From contig JACKBX010000002.1 in the NCBI GenBank assembly GCA_020634375.1, positions 642,795-706,794 of the forward strand: DNA of 64,000 nt. Reading direction: 5' to 3'. Origin of the DNA: Ardenticatenaceae bacterium. GTDB lineage: Bacteria; Chloroflexota; Anaerolineae; Promineifilales; Promineifilaceae. Shown piece after piece: positions 9,634 through 19,429 of the stretch. The translations under genes and the position numbers were made by a program. The stretch's first letter is position 1; each line of letters opens with the position of its first letter. A model generated the notes under the pieces. The model was not told where the DNA came from. It made no database searches and worked only from the letters and a program-made list of their open reading frames with translations.

Positions 9634-10810
9634 TTACAATAGCTTTTGATATAAAGCATTTATATCGGCAAATCATTTTTTTCTGCACCAAAGATGGGGC
9701 ACGAACACGGCTGTTCTCCCCATCCGCCGCCGTAATGTCCTCATTTGCCAGCAACATCACCACCTGTCCGGGCTAACATTTCCGGCTGTTCTTCGCCACA
9801 AGGAATCCATTTTCCTCCACAACGGCTTCAGCCGAGCCATCCGCCTGTGTACAAACGATGGGCAACCCCCGTCGCCATCGCCTGAGGCAGCAGCACGCGT
9901 GGCAGTCCTTCCCACAAGCCACTACCAAGCACAAAACACGCCAGCAGCCATCAATCTGGGCACGTCGCGGCGCAGCCCGGTCACAACAACCTGATCCGCA
10001 ATACGGCTGCTTGGTAAAGCCTGTTCCACGTCGCGTGCGCAGCGGCTCATCACCAACTATGACAAACCAGGTGTGTGGTTGCTGTCGCTGAATATGCGCA
10101 AATGCCGTTACCAAATCGAGAGGTGCCTTTTGTGTGGAGAAAGGCGGGTGACACTGCCTCACCACGAGCGCATCCATGAAGGAATGCCCAACTGCTGCCG
10201 TGATCTCCATCGGAGGGATTTGCGAATGGCCAAAGCGGTCTAGCTCAATACCGCTGCGGATGAGGGTGTAGTTCGCGGCGTTTTGATGCCCTGAGCAATC
10301 CCTTTGTTGCGATCTTTGGCCGTGCCAACACCTGCCGTATCCCCACACCAATCGCCGATTTTTCCAGGAGCAACATAGAAGCGGCGTTTGCGCGGTGACA
10401 TTTGTTCATGAAAGCTCCAGCCATGCACGGTATGGACAATAACGGGGAACACCTGCCAGTCTTGGCGGCGATGCGGCCCAGCACGCCAGCTTTGGGAGCT
10501 GTGATATGCACGATGTGGTAACGGCTGCCCGCATCATCTTGCCAGTTTCAGCACCGCCTTCTTCACGTCGTTAGTTGGCTAACTCGCGCAGCAGTTCCGG
10601 CATGATAGTCAGCGGTGTACCACGCACGTATTTCTTCGATGAGCGACCCTCCGCCCGGTTTGCGGCCCGCCGACGATGGCGACATGGTAATCTGGCCGTC
10701 CCCCACCACACCTTTATTCAGCAAATCGGCTTGTAAGCATCGCATTTTCCTGTGCCCCGCTGAATATCGATCAAGCGCGTAATCGGATGCAATACGCGAA
10801 TTTCTTCCAT
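9634..10810 (-). pseudogene. GT4-family glycosyltransferase, frameshifted
   Basis: Reassembled across frames this is a GT-B retaining glycosyltransferase of about 390 residues. The N-terminal domain contains 'VHTVHGWSFHEQMSPRKRRF' and 'ITAPKAGVLGRIAA'. The C-terminal nucleotide-sugar domain contains 'HTWFVIVGDEPLR', 'GLPIVCTQADGSAEAVVEEN' and ends 'FADINALYQKLL' at a stop at 9634. The start ATG at 10810 (MEEIRVLHPIT) follows the preceding gene's stop by two bases, so the genes are tightly packed. It probably adds a sugar to the lipid-linked repeat unit on the cytoplasmic face. The 173 bases between its stop and the ligase gene are AT-rich with no recognised feature. Confidence 0.72.
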
Positions 10811-10812
10811 AA

Positions 10813-11925
10813 CTATTTCTCTTCCAAAACGTGATGATACAATGCCAACGTTTCCGCCGCCGCCCGCTGCCAGCTAAACCAAGCGCCGCCAGTCCAGCCC
10901 CTCGGCCACTCCACGCCCGCTGTTTTCTCTGCATCGGCCAGCACCTCGTCAATGGCTTTCTGATAGCGGCCACACTATGCGGATCCACAGCAAAACCACC
11001 CACGCCAACAATTTCTCCTGCAGCGGTAGTGTTGGCAGCAATAACCGGCGTCTCGCAAGCCATCGCTTCCAAAATTGGCAGGCCAAACCCTTCATAAAAG
11101 GAAACCAGCACAAATAAATCAGCGCCGAATACGCAGTAATGAGTTCGGGAAAGGTGACGCTGCTAAGAAAATGCACCTGTGCCGCCAGCCCATTCGCCCG
11201 CACAAAATCCTCCGGCGCAGTGTAATCCTGGTATGGCTGCCCGATAATGACCAAATCATGGGTGCGGCGGCCTGGCTGCGGGCATACGCTTACAGCAAAC
11301 CGAGATGGTTTTTATGTGGCCGCCGTTCGCCGACAGTGAGGAGAAACGGCCGTTTCACCCCATATACCCGAAAAAGCCGCCATTGTTTCAACCCAGCCGG
11401 TCGAAACTGTGCATCTGCCGCCAGACAAATCATTTGCATCGGCACTGCTGTTTCGCCAAACAGCCGCTGTGATATCATGAGCCGTAGCCTGTGAAATAGC
11501 AATCGTCCCAGCGGCACGGCGCAACGTATTGAAAACAGCGCATGCACAGCCGCTTAATCCGGCTTCCAGGTTGGTAAAAAAGCCCGGCTGCGCCCGGGCA
11601 CTTGCATCGCCGCCACCAGCGGGATTGCCGACAGCACTGGCGCATCAAAGTGCGGATAATGCACCAGGTCAACGCCCATAATTTGCGTGCGCCAGTCGGG
11701 GGCAGCGTCCAATGCTGGTGCAGAGATGTCGTTCATGGCTAACGTGCTGCGTGAGGCCAGTGCTCGCCATTGCCCACCCCAGCCAGCCAAGTGTACGGCC
11801 TGCGCAGCAGATGAATGTGCCAATCCGGGCTTGAGTCCACAGTTCCGGCAGCAAAGAGGCGATGTATTGCCCAATGCCGGTGGTTTGGGCAGGATCAATC
11901 GGGCATCAAACAAAAGAGATAACAT
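10813..11925 (-). pseudogene. GT4-family (mannosyltransferase-like) glycosyltransferase, frameshifted
   Basis: Pieces in order are 'DARLILPKP' joined by a shift to 'GIGQYIASLLPELW' (N-terminus), 'GTIAISQATAHDITA', 'PFLLTVGERRPHKNHLGLL', 'AAQVHFLSSVTFPELITAYS', and 'SFYEGFGLPILEAMACETPV' with 'GEIVGVGGFAVDPHS'. The E-x7-E motif of GT4 enzymes lies in 'EGFGLPILEAMACE'. The gene begins at ATG 11925, next to the GT2 stop at 11926, and ends with TAG at 10813. Length and motifs match GT4 mannosyl-type transferases of polysaccharide clusters; the sugar donor cannot be inferred. Confidence 0.75.
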
Positions 11926-12843
11926 CTACCTACCCAACTCTTTGCCACCAATCGCCCAGGCCACCATACGGGCCGTATGCCCAACCGCGCCGCCTGATCC
12001 GTCCGGTTCCGCCGAGTGCCACTTAGCAGTGCGCGAAAAGCCCGCACAGTTGCTCCGCACAACGTAATCGCTGCAGCCAGGTGATGGCAGAACGGCTGCA
12101 ATGTTGTCAGCACAAATTGTGCTGCGCTGGCTGTCCAGCAGCGTGCGCGTACGTGCAAAGCGGCTGCCGGCCGCCGCCTTCACATGCATCACCCCAGAGT
12201 GTTACAAACCACAGGCCCCAACCTGTACTCTCCCGCCCGTTTGCACCAATCCGTGTCCCCGTAAACATAAAAATCTGCTCATCCAGCGGCCCAATTTGCG
12301 CCAAGCAAACGTGCCGCACACACAACGCTGCGCCAGTGATGGTCACGCGGCGCGTTTCGTTGCGCATGGCTGTCCGCATCTCGGCTAGGGAAACAGGCGA
12401 GAGCATGGTTCGGCGCAAAAATTCAACCCACAGGCTAGGCAAGCGGTGAGGTTGATGGCTGCAAAGAGTCGTCGATTCCACAGTTGGCCCAGCCATGCCT
12501 GCGCGTTCGTGCGTTTCCATGAAGGTCACCAATGCTTTCCAGCGCCGGAAACGCACCTTCCGTGTCCGCTGAGCAGCAGCATGTATGGGGCACTTGCCGC
12601 CGCCAGACTCCACGTTGTTACCCCGGCTGTGCCGAGGTTAGCGCTTGCGGCAGCAGCCGGCACCTGCGGGAATTGGACACGTACCTGCGCCGCGCTGTTA
12701 TCGCTGGAGTTGTTGTCCACAACAATAACTTCGTAGCTCGGCAAGTACGGGTCTGAATGCTGCGTGCAGGTAGCAAGCAGCAAATCGGCGGTGTTCCAAC
12801 GGAGGATGATGATGGAGAGGATAGGGTACAAATTACGCACCAT
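11926..12843 (-). pseudogene. GT2-family (rhamnosyltransferase-like) glycosyltransferase, frameshifted
   Basis: The minus strand starts near ATG 12843 with 'LYPILSIIILRWNTADLL', then 'YEVIVVDNNSSDNSAAQVR', the GT-A nucleotide-binding signature of GT2 enzymes. 'VTITGAALCVRH', 'IGPLDEQIFMF' and a following 'D-T-D-W' segment in another frame match the catalytic half of rhamnosyltransferase-like GT2 proteins. The frame reaching the stop at 11926 ends 'VAWAIGGKELGR'. At least four indels interrupt it. It probably acts in side-chain or repeat-unit assembly. Confidence 0.72.
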
Positions 12844-12849
12844 TTCCTC

Positions 12850-14020
12850 AATGAGGGCGACGAGACGGTCGGAGGGAACGGCCGTCTTGCACTCCCAGAT
12901 AGCTTTCACAAACTGCGGCGGGCAAGGCGGGCACGGTTTTTGCTGATCGACCGTCAAGCGCCCGACGTAAAGCGGCAGCACTTCTTCCGCGCTGTAGGCA
13001 GCCAGCCATGCACCCGCGACGCCGTATAAGGAATCAACCGGGCCATTGTGCGAGATGCATACAGCAGCGGGCGATCCACAAAGCGCCTTAAGCCGGTAGT
13101 AGAAAACAATGGTCACGTTCATCACGCGCCCAACACGATCGGGTGTAGTGGCAAATCACGTCGAAACGTGACTGACCTACCGGGGCAGGCTTGCTGCCAG
13201 GCATCCAGTTCAGCGTCGGTTTGCGCTGGGTGCGTCGACGAGTAGGTGGTAGCATGGCAGTTGGTTGACGGCCGCTGACAGCGCCATAAACGTCGCTCTG
13301 ATTAGCTCTGGCGACACGTCCCGTCCGCCAGGTTGGCTGCAAAGCGACAACGCGGGTTTGGGCAGGCAAATGGAGCAGGCGGGCAAATTCCACGCACCAG
13401 CGCACCATCGGGCAAACGAAAATTTTGGTTTACCAACCAGTGCCAGCTTGGCGCAGCGGGCAGCCATTTGCCACCAAAAAATCGCGCTGAACGCGCCCCA
13501 CACGGCAGCAAAGCGGTCAGCAACGGCGGGGCCAAAGTACATGGATCGTCCAACAGCAAACCCATGCTGCAGGCGTAGGGATAGCGCTGCTGTTGCGCCG
13601 CACGCAGCCACGCGCCCAGGGGTAACAGGGCAATGTTTCGTCAGTGACGATGACCAGGTCGGGACGCAAGGTCGGTAGAGGGCTTCTGGCCACAGCCGGG
13701 CGTAGACAAGATTTTGGGCAGGCGCGTTTCAACAAGTCAATCAGCGCCATTTGCACCTATGGGCCGCAAGGTTGGGTCGAGGGGAGGGAGTGCCAACGGC
13801 CGTTTCGCAAATCTGCCCCATTTGGAGCCGCCAGCCGGGCGGCGCGGGCCATGCCACGTAGGAGGTGAGGCTGCTTCAGGAACCGCCGTTTCAAATGGCA
13901 GGTAAGGCAGACCCAGCGCCGCCACGCGCCGGGTCTACATCCTTGCCGTAGAGTGTTCGTATCCGCGCCAGAAACCCAAATGTTGTAACGGCCGTTAACT
14001 GCAGTTTTCAATCAAGGGCA
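12850..14020 (-). pseudogene. Probable glycosyltransferase-like gene, heavily frameshifted
   Basis: Fragments in alternating minus-strand frames include 'FGFLARIRTLYGKDVDPAR', 'LRPDLVIVTDETLPCYPW', 'NQNFRLPDGALVRGICPPAP', 'AAYSAEEVLPLYVGRLTVDQ' and a terminal 'DRLVALIEEMVRN' running into the GT2 start. Size and position between NeuB and GT2 suggest a further glycosyltransferase, but no catalytic motif is clear enough to name a family. The extent is uncertain on both sides. Confidence 0.4.
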
Positions 14021-14568
14021 AAAAGCCAGGCAAATGATTGTGTAATACGGATGAAAATGAGGCGCGGTCGGTCGAGGATGACGGATAGGCGGCTAGTGGG
14101 ACCACTAGGCCACGTTGCGCCCGCAGGCGGTGGATGCGCGGCATACAGAGCTGCGCCGCCACACTTTCACCATGCCAAGCTGCCGTATGGCGTGGTTGGG
14201 CGGTAGTCGCCCGAACGGTTGGGTTGCATGACGCCCGCTGCACGGCTAATTGCTGTACCATGTGCGTCACTAAAGCGGCCACCATTACGGGCTGCACGTC
14301 AGCAAGAAAGCTTGCAGTGCTGTCGTCTGTGCAAATGCCTCTCAACAAACGTTTCAGTAAGGTGGCGCTGCATCAAGGGCAGCAAGGATTCCGCTGCGCT
14401 CAGGTCGGGGAATGCCTGGACGAGCGCTGGGTGTGTCGATAGGCTTGCTGGTTAACGGCCGTATACTGCCCCTGTCGCCAATCCACGCTGCTGAACTGTC
14501 GCAAAGGAGAATTGTCAAGCCGCCACTTTATTTCTGCGCCGCGCCGGTTCAGGTTGATGAACGACCGT
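14021..14568 (-). other. Unresolved coding remnant downstream of neuB
   Basis: This stretch has coding-like composition and contains ACGGCCGT copies, but I could not join its frames into a known family. Visible pieces are 'ERSFINLNRRGAEIKW' right after the NeuB stop and 'AESLLPLMQRHLTETFVER'. It may be the N-terminal part of the glycosyltransferase-like gene that follows, or a separate small gene. Confidence 0.3.
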
Positions 14569-15600
14569 TCACCAGTCAATATCATCCTCCTGTAACACGG
14601 TGTCGGCGGCATGACGGTAGTCGTCAGCCCGGATCAGGTTCTCCAGACGGCGGCAGGAGATGCCGTTGCCCGGCCCTTGCGGTGAGCATGGCGCGGGTGA
14701 TGTGGCGTGTGTGATGGGATAGAAATCTGCCGTACCACACTTTTTCGCCAATTTGGCGACGGATCGGCCACTCATTGTCGGCAAATGTGCTTCACACCAT
14801 CGCCCATCGCCTGCTCTAGAGCAATGGTATCGCGTACCATTTTCGTCAAACTCTGTCGGCTCCAATGAAGCAGGCATGATCGCCGCCCTCATCGTGCGGT
14901 CAGCGTGAAATGCGTCTTAATGCACGCGCCCAGCGCCACCGCCCCCACTCTCGAAATATGATCCCTTTTCGTGCCCGGAATAGCCAACCAACGTTCGGGT
15001 AACGCGGCGGTAGGCGGGAAATAACGCGCAATTAATCTGGTCGAATTCCGCTAGGGTACGTGGACGCATTGCAGCAGCACAATCTGGTCAGTGGGCACGC
15101 AGGGTCTCCATAGCAAGGTCAACTTCCTCCCCAAACTGCTCATACCAGTGGGGAGAGGAAATGGGTTTGCCCGTTTGGGTGCCATGTAGGTGAGCAACGG
15201 CAAATTGGCTTGTGCCAGCGGAAGCAACTTTGTGCGCGGACACGCCTATCGCTTCCAGAAAATTTGGCGCTCTCATCCCAGGCAGAGGCCATAAAGATAA
15301 GACCTTGCGCTTCGGCGTAGATTTTTAGCTCATACAGGCTTCTTTTCTCCAACTCCAGGCACGCTTGTGTTCACCGTAGGTTTTGCCAAAGCTGTTGCGA
15401 TGTTTGTAAGGAGCATTTAGCCCAGCAGCGGTAAGGATGCGCGAGATGGTTCGTTTCTGAATTTGACAACGTCGGCGGGCGGCGGCGGCCAATGTCAATA
15501 AGCTGGCGGGCACGTTCACATCGCCTTGATGGTTGATAACATTGGCAATGATCAGGGCAGGCCGCCTGTCACCACCAATCGGTCGCCCGCGAAATAGTGG
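14569..15600 (-). pseudogene. neuB: NeuB-type N-acylneuraminate (nonulosonic acid) synthase, frameshifted
   Basis: Condenses an N-acyl hexose with phosphoenolpyruvate to a nine-carbon sialic-type acid. The pieces give the whole family order: 'PALIIANVINHQGDVNVPAS' (near the usual 'AEIGxNHNGD'), 'QKRTISRILTAAG', 'KIYAEAQGLIFMASAWDESA', 'LEAIGVSAHKVASAGTSQFA', 'TQTGKPISSP', a shifted 'QIVLLQC', 'YPNVGWLF', a shifted 'EKHFT', 'LEPTEFD', and the SAF-like end 'PGNGIS...ADTVLQEDDIDW' at the TGA at 14569. Total length matches a 340-350-residue NeuB. Sialic, legionaminic and pseudaminic acid variants cannot be separated from these pieces. Confidence 0.82.
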
Positions 15601-15609
15601 CCGCGAAAG

Positions 15610-16112
15610 TTCTCCTCTCCTGCTTAATTCGCTTGTCGGTGAATTCAACAACAACAGAATAGCTGTGTAGTCGTTTTGATCAGCTTCCAAATCAATTCTA
15701 CGTTTTTTGTTTTGCTCTGCAACCCAAATGGCGCACACAATGGCAGATTCCACCGTCCAGGCTTTGTTACCGATCGCCGCAACAAGAGCGGCACACCACA
15801 TTTTTCCGGTATAGAGCGGGCGCATGGAAAAACTTACCATGCTCGCCAAAAAGCCCTTCCATGATCGGCCGTTAACATGACGGCCACCTGGTCATCATTA
15901 TTAGCTAACAGCCGTCCAATCTGTTGGTCAACGATGGCAACCCCTCCAGGTAAAGGCTGAAGAGAGTTTTTTTCGGCAGCAGCCACCGTTTGGAAATGCT
16001 GACGGTTTTGTGGGCCAGATGAACATTGTACACTTGCTTGGCGATTCCAGGGCCATAAAATTGGGGGCTTCCGTAAATTAACGGTGATCAAGAGGATGGT
16101 CGACCGTTTCAT
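15610..16112 (-). pseudogene. Sulfatase/alkaline-phosphatase-superfamily remnant
   Basis: It starts at ATG 16112 behind AAGGAG with 'MKRSTILLITVN', which resembles the 'xxNILLITVDT' start of sulfatases. Further on, three frames together spell 'VAIVDQQIGRLL', 'QVAVMLTADHGRAF', then 'GEHGKFFHAPALYRKNVV' and 'VPLLLRRSV', the classic 'TADHGExxGEHG...LYxExxxVPLL' block. The span is far shorter than a full sulfatase (about 450 residues), so the middle seems deleted as well as frameshifted. In a glycan locus it could remove or modify sulfate or phosphate groups; this is inference. Confidence 0.5.
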
Positions 16113-16196
16113 GACAGGACTCCTTCATTAAGGCTTCCGCAAATGATGGGCTATTTCGCGTAAACACCGTCGCCACCGCTGACGGCCGTTACCCAA

Positions 16197-17292
16197 TCAG
16201 CTAAGGGTTTCTGCTGTCCGGGACGGCAACGGTGGCACAAACAGCAACCCTGGCGTGTCGTGCAGGCAGCGTCGTTGGTGTCGTTGCTCACGTAGGCATT
16301 CTGCCAACGCCAGATCGTGGGCGGCCAAAAAGCTGGTCAACGCAGTTTGTCCGTTTGCCCCTGCCAGTAAGGAATGTCCAGTTTGCGACAGCGAGCAGCT
16401 ACCACCGGTTGGTCCGGTACCAGGATGCAGCGACATGGTAGCCCGCCTGTTTGAGCAAGTCAATGCCCCAGCCATCGCCGCGGCTCGCACAATTACGGCT
16501 TCACGGCCGCTCGATCCACCAACAATTGTTATCCGTCAGCACGCCGTCAAAATCGCACGACGGCGCGAACGGCTCGCAAATCTGGAGGCAGGCGGAGGAA
16601 GCGGGTAACGCCGTCGCCCGTCCGCCCCCACTCATCAACGCCTCTCAGCCACCGGCCAATCGCTGGCTCATCAATTCCCAAAAGCACGCGGAGGCACGAC
16701 GTATTGCCAATGCGCCCAAAGAAGCGGAACTGATACGCCTGAAAACCCGCCACGCACGGCATAAACTGCGCCCACTTCCTGAAATTCCGGTTCGCGCTCC
16801 TGGCGACGCAGACGGCGGGTTGCTTCGTGGTTGATGCCGTCATACGGCCGTCGCCCGCATCACGCCAGAGAAAAAATAGTGATAGGGGATCGGTGGTCAC
16901 GGCCGAATCGTAAGCCGCCGCGTAAAGCACCAGGCCGGGACCGTGCCATCAATGTCGGCAGGCGTGGTGAGGGGAGTGCATTGCGTGGCCAGCGCGTCGG
17001 GATGATACTCTTCGTTGGCGTACAACGTTTCCAGGGCGTGGCAGGGCGGGTTTCGAGGAGGCAGGTGTCGGTTGCCAGCGCGTCAGACGGCGAGCACGTC
17101 TGCGCCATAGTCCGCGATAGCGGCGATTTGCAGGTCGTCGGTGGGAGACGAGAACGCGGCTGACGAGAGCGGCTTCTGCGGGGCGCTTCAATAGTCCAGG
17201 CGAGGAGGGGCTGGCCAGCCAATTCGCCGTATATTTGCGCGGGATATTTCTTTTGAGCCGCTGCGGGCGGGGATGATGGCTACTTCGCTCAT
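16197..17292 (-). pseudogene. neuA: CMP-nonulosonate (CMP-sialate) synthetase with C-terminal HAD phosphatase, frameshifted
   Basis: The start at 17292 reads 'MSEVAIIPARSGSK', the pyrophosphorylase-like NTP loop of NeuA enzymes. Then come 'GQPLLAWTIEA', 'DDLQIAAIADYGADV', 'HALETLY', 'GFQAYQFRFFGRIGN' and 'GIDEPA', all NeuA-type. The remaining part is a KdsC-like HAD domain: 'DGVLTDNN', 'SRGDGWGIDLLKQAGYHVA', 'LAGANGQTALTSFLAAHDL', 'NDAACLHDTPGLLFVPP' (each read by joining frames), ending at the stop at 16197. NeuA-HAD fusions are known: they activate the acid with CTP, and the HAD part can dephosphorylate the 9-phosphate. It precedes neuB in transcription order. Confidence 0.82.
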
Positions 17293-17299
17293 GAGGAAA

Positions 17300-18385
17300 G
17301 CACCTCTTGAATCATTTGCAAATTGCGTCGGTAATTCGTCACAACCGCTGTTGTGCTTGCCAGATTAGGTTTGCAATTGCCGCCGCGCCTCATTTTCCAC
17401 GCGGTTAATGGCAGCCGTCAAACTGGCTGGTCAGATTCGCTTCATGCACATCCACCTCTAATTCTTCGCGGCTGATGTCTTAAAGGTATAGCGCAGCTTA
17501 TCGTGAAATCAGGGAGATGATAGGGCTGCCCAGACCAAAAGGGATCATCTGGCTGTATGCGCATTCCCACGGCGAGCGAAATTCTGTTGGTGAAGGATAG
17601 AATCCTCGCGCACGGGACGACCAATCAGCGTGGTAATCTGGTAGGGAACACGCTCAGCAGCAGCAGCCAGGGAATGATGGTATCGTCATCGCGGCCAGCA
17701 GGACAAGGTGAATTTGCCAGCCCCGGTCAGCAGCACGACGCATGGCCTGAGCAACGGCCGTTAAAATCTCATCTTCACGCCTGGCAAAACGCAACGATGC
17801 CGGTCAAAGGCAACGTTTAGCGCCATGCGCGGCGGCTTTTTGCGAAAAGGATACTTTCATAAGCCGGGTAAAATAACGCGGCACCGTTGTCGGGCAGGGT
17901 TGGTACCTGAATTTTTCATGCAGTTCCTGGCTCCAAATAGTTACGCAGCGCGTGATGCTACCCCAATTGCGCAAACTAAAGAAAGCACTTTGCGCCACTA
18001 ACTGCGAAATACTTTCTCGGAAAACCGGAGCAAAATCCTCTTGCCCGCGAAACGGTTGTAGCCAATAGCAAAAACCACAATGGGCGTTTTGATAGTTTTC
18101 ACGGTGCTGTTGTGGCGCACGTTAATGCCAGCCGGAGTGCGGGTTGGGATTCGTATCGCGCAGCAGCAGCCCGCCGCCGCCGATGACGATGCCACGCGCC
18201 TGTTTATTAAGCCGCCGCACAAACCTGTGGCGTTACTTCATCCCACAACGGTTCCAGGCCGCCAGCGGTTTTGCCCCCGCAAGATCAAAATCGGGTCGCA
18301 CCGCTTGCAAGAGCAGCGTCGCCAGCGTTGCCCGGCACGTGTGCGCCAGCGCGTGAGATATTTCGGGCCGATGGCGGGTAATGCA
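17300..18385 (-). pseudogene. Polysaccharide pyruvyl transferase family protein, frameshifted
   Basis: Segments fit the PS_pyruv_trans family. A glycine-rich N-terminus ('PGNAGDAALA', compare 'GNxGDEALL') is followed by 'DFDLAGAKPLAAWN', a 'GGGGLLLRD'-like piece, 'KTPIVVFAIGYNRFAG', 'AQSAFFSLRNWGSITR', 'PFGLGSPIISLI' and 'YTFKDISREELEVDVHEAN'. The family adds pyruvyl groups to cell-surface sugars; CsaB is the founding example. The gene ends just before the CMP-synthetase start at 17292. Boundaries are approximate because of indels. Confidence 0.68.
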
Positions 18386-18389
18386 GGAT

Positions 18390-19429
18390 ACGCGCCAGGC
18401 GCGGCCCCACCTTCTTCCACTTCTGTAACCGGCGGGCAAAACGCCGCACACCACCAGCGGGTAAGCTCACGGTTCCGTATGCGCCATTTGCAACCACGCC
18501 GAAGGTCGCGACCTGCTTTTCCCTGCCGCCCGCATAATTCGTGTAAAGCTGCTGCGCCTGATACCAACGGAGTAGCCGGTGCGTGCGCCGGTATTAACCT
18601 TTCGTCCGGATTATCCAGTGGATAGGGGTTATTGCTGAGGCTCTGTTTGCGGAACTCATCTGCAAAAAATCCCTGAGAGAAACTTTTGCCATTCCACTGT
18701 AAAACCAGCCTGCTGCAAAAACCAGCAAGCGTATTTATGAGCAGGAATAGAGGGCGCTCAAAAGAAACGCGCAAGCCAGATTGCCGCTGTAGGGTCCATT
18801 CCAGGGCACTTCCAAAAGAGCAGGCCATGGACTGCACCACGGTAGGCTTTAAAGAAAGTTTTGGGGCTAGGGACGTGTTCCAGGACATGAAAAGAGGCCA
18901 GCAAAGCAAAGGATTTCTGGCGCAAAGAAGGCTTTACACAGTGTGGGCTGGATGGATAGACCATATTTTCTCGGTCTGGCGTAGTTAGTCTGGCCTAACA
19001 CCAATGTGCCAACCGGCTCCACGCATGAGCCGTAAAAAGCTGCCCACGCCGCAACCAATTTCCAGGCAGTCGCCCTGCTGCAAAATTGAGTGAAGTCTAT
19101 TGCCCGACAATGTCTGAAATCGTTTCCAGCGCCATTCGCTCGGACAGGGTGAAATTTTTTCGGCGAGGGCTTGAGTGCGCCAATGAGCGGCCAGGGAGAA
19201 ATCGCCTGCAAGTATACGGCGGACACATCGGCCTGCTGGGTGGGCGCGGTGGAGAGAAAACCAGCCCACTGCTGGCGTAAATGATGCTGCTCACGACTTC
19301 ATCGTTGCGACCACGGTCGAATAACGGCTGCTTATCCGCGCTACCACATAAATCATAGGGAATGTCTTGTAGAGTCAATATTTGTTTCTGGTGCCTGTTA
19401 TGCAAGTCGTAATCTGTTATCTGGTTCAC
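18390..19429 (-). pseudogene. Class I SAM-dependent methyltransferase, frameshifted
   Basis: A GTG start at 19429 gives 'VNQITDYDLHNRHQKQIL' and a cysteine-containing N-terminus, then 'SSGLVFSPPRP'. The SAM-binding motif I is 'GDCLEIGCGVGSFLRLM' near 19040-19090. 'FHVLEHVPSPKTFFKA' is the post-motif typical of the 'xxHVLEHVxDP' methyltransferases found in polysaccharide and NDP-sugar clusters. The end 'LQKWKKVGPRLARILHYP' falls near 18390. The start overlaps the flippase stop (GTGA), showing translational coupling before the frame damage. Confidence 0.72.

Noticed and set aside
9858..18988. Numerous plus-strand open frames of 60-180 codons across the broken glycan locus
   Set aside because: They are Arg/Ala/Pro-rich shadows of minus-strand genes, without ribosome sites or motifs; the real coding sense is on the minus strand with frame jumps.
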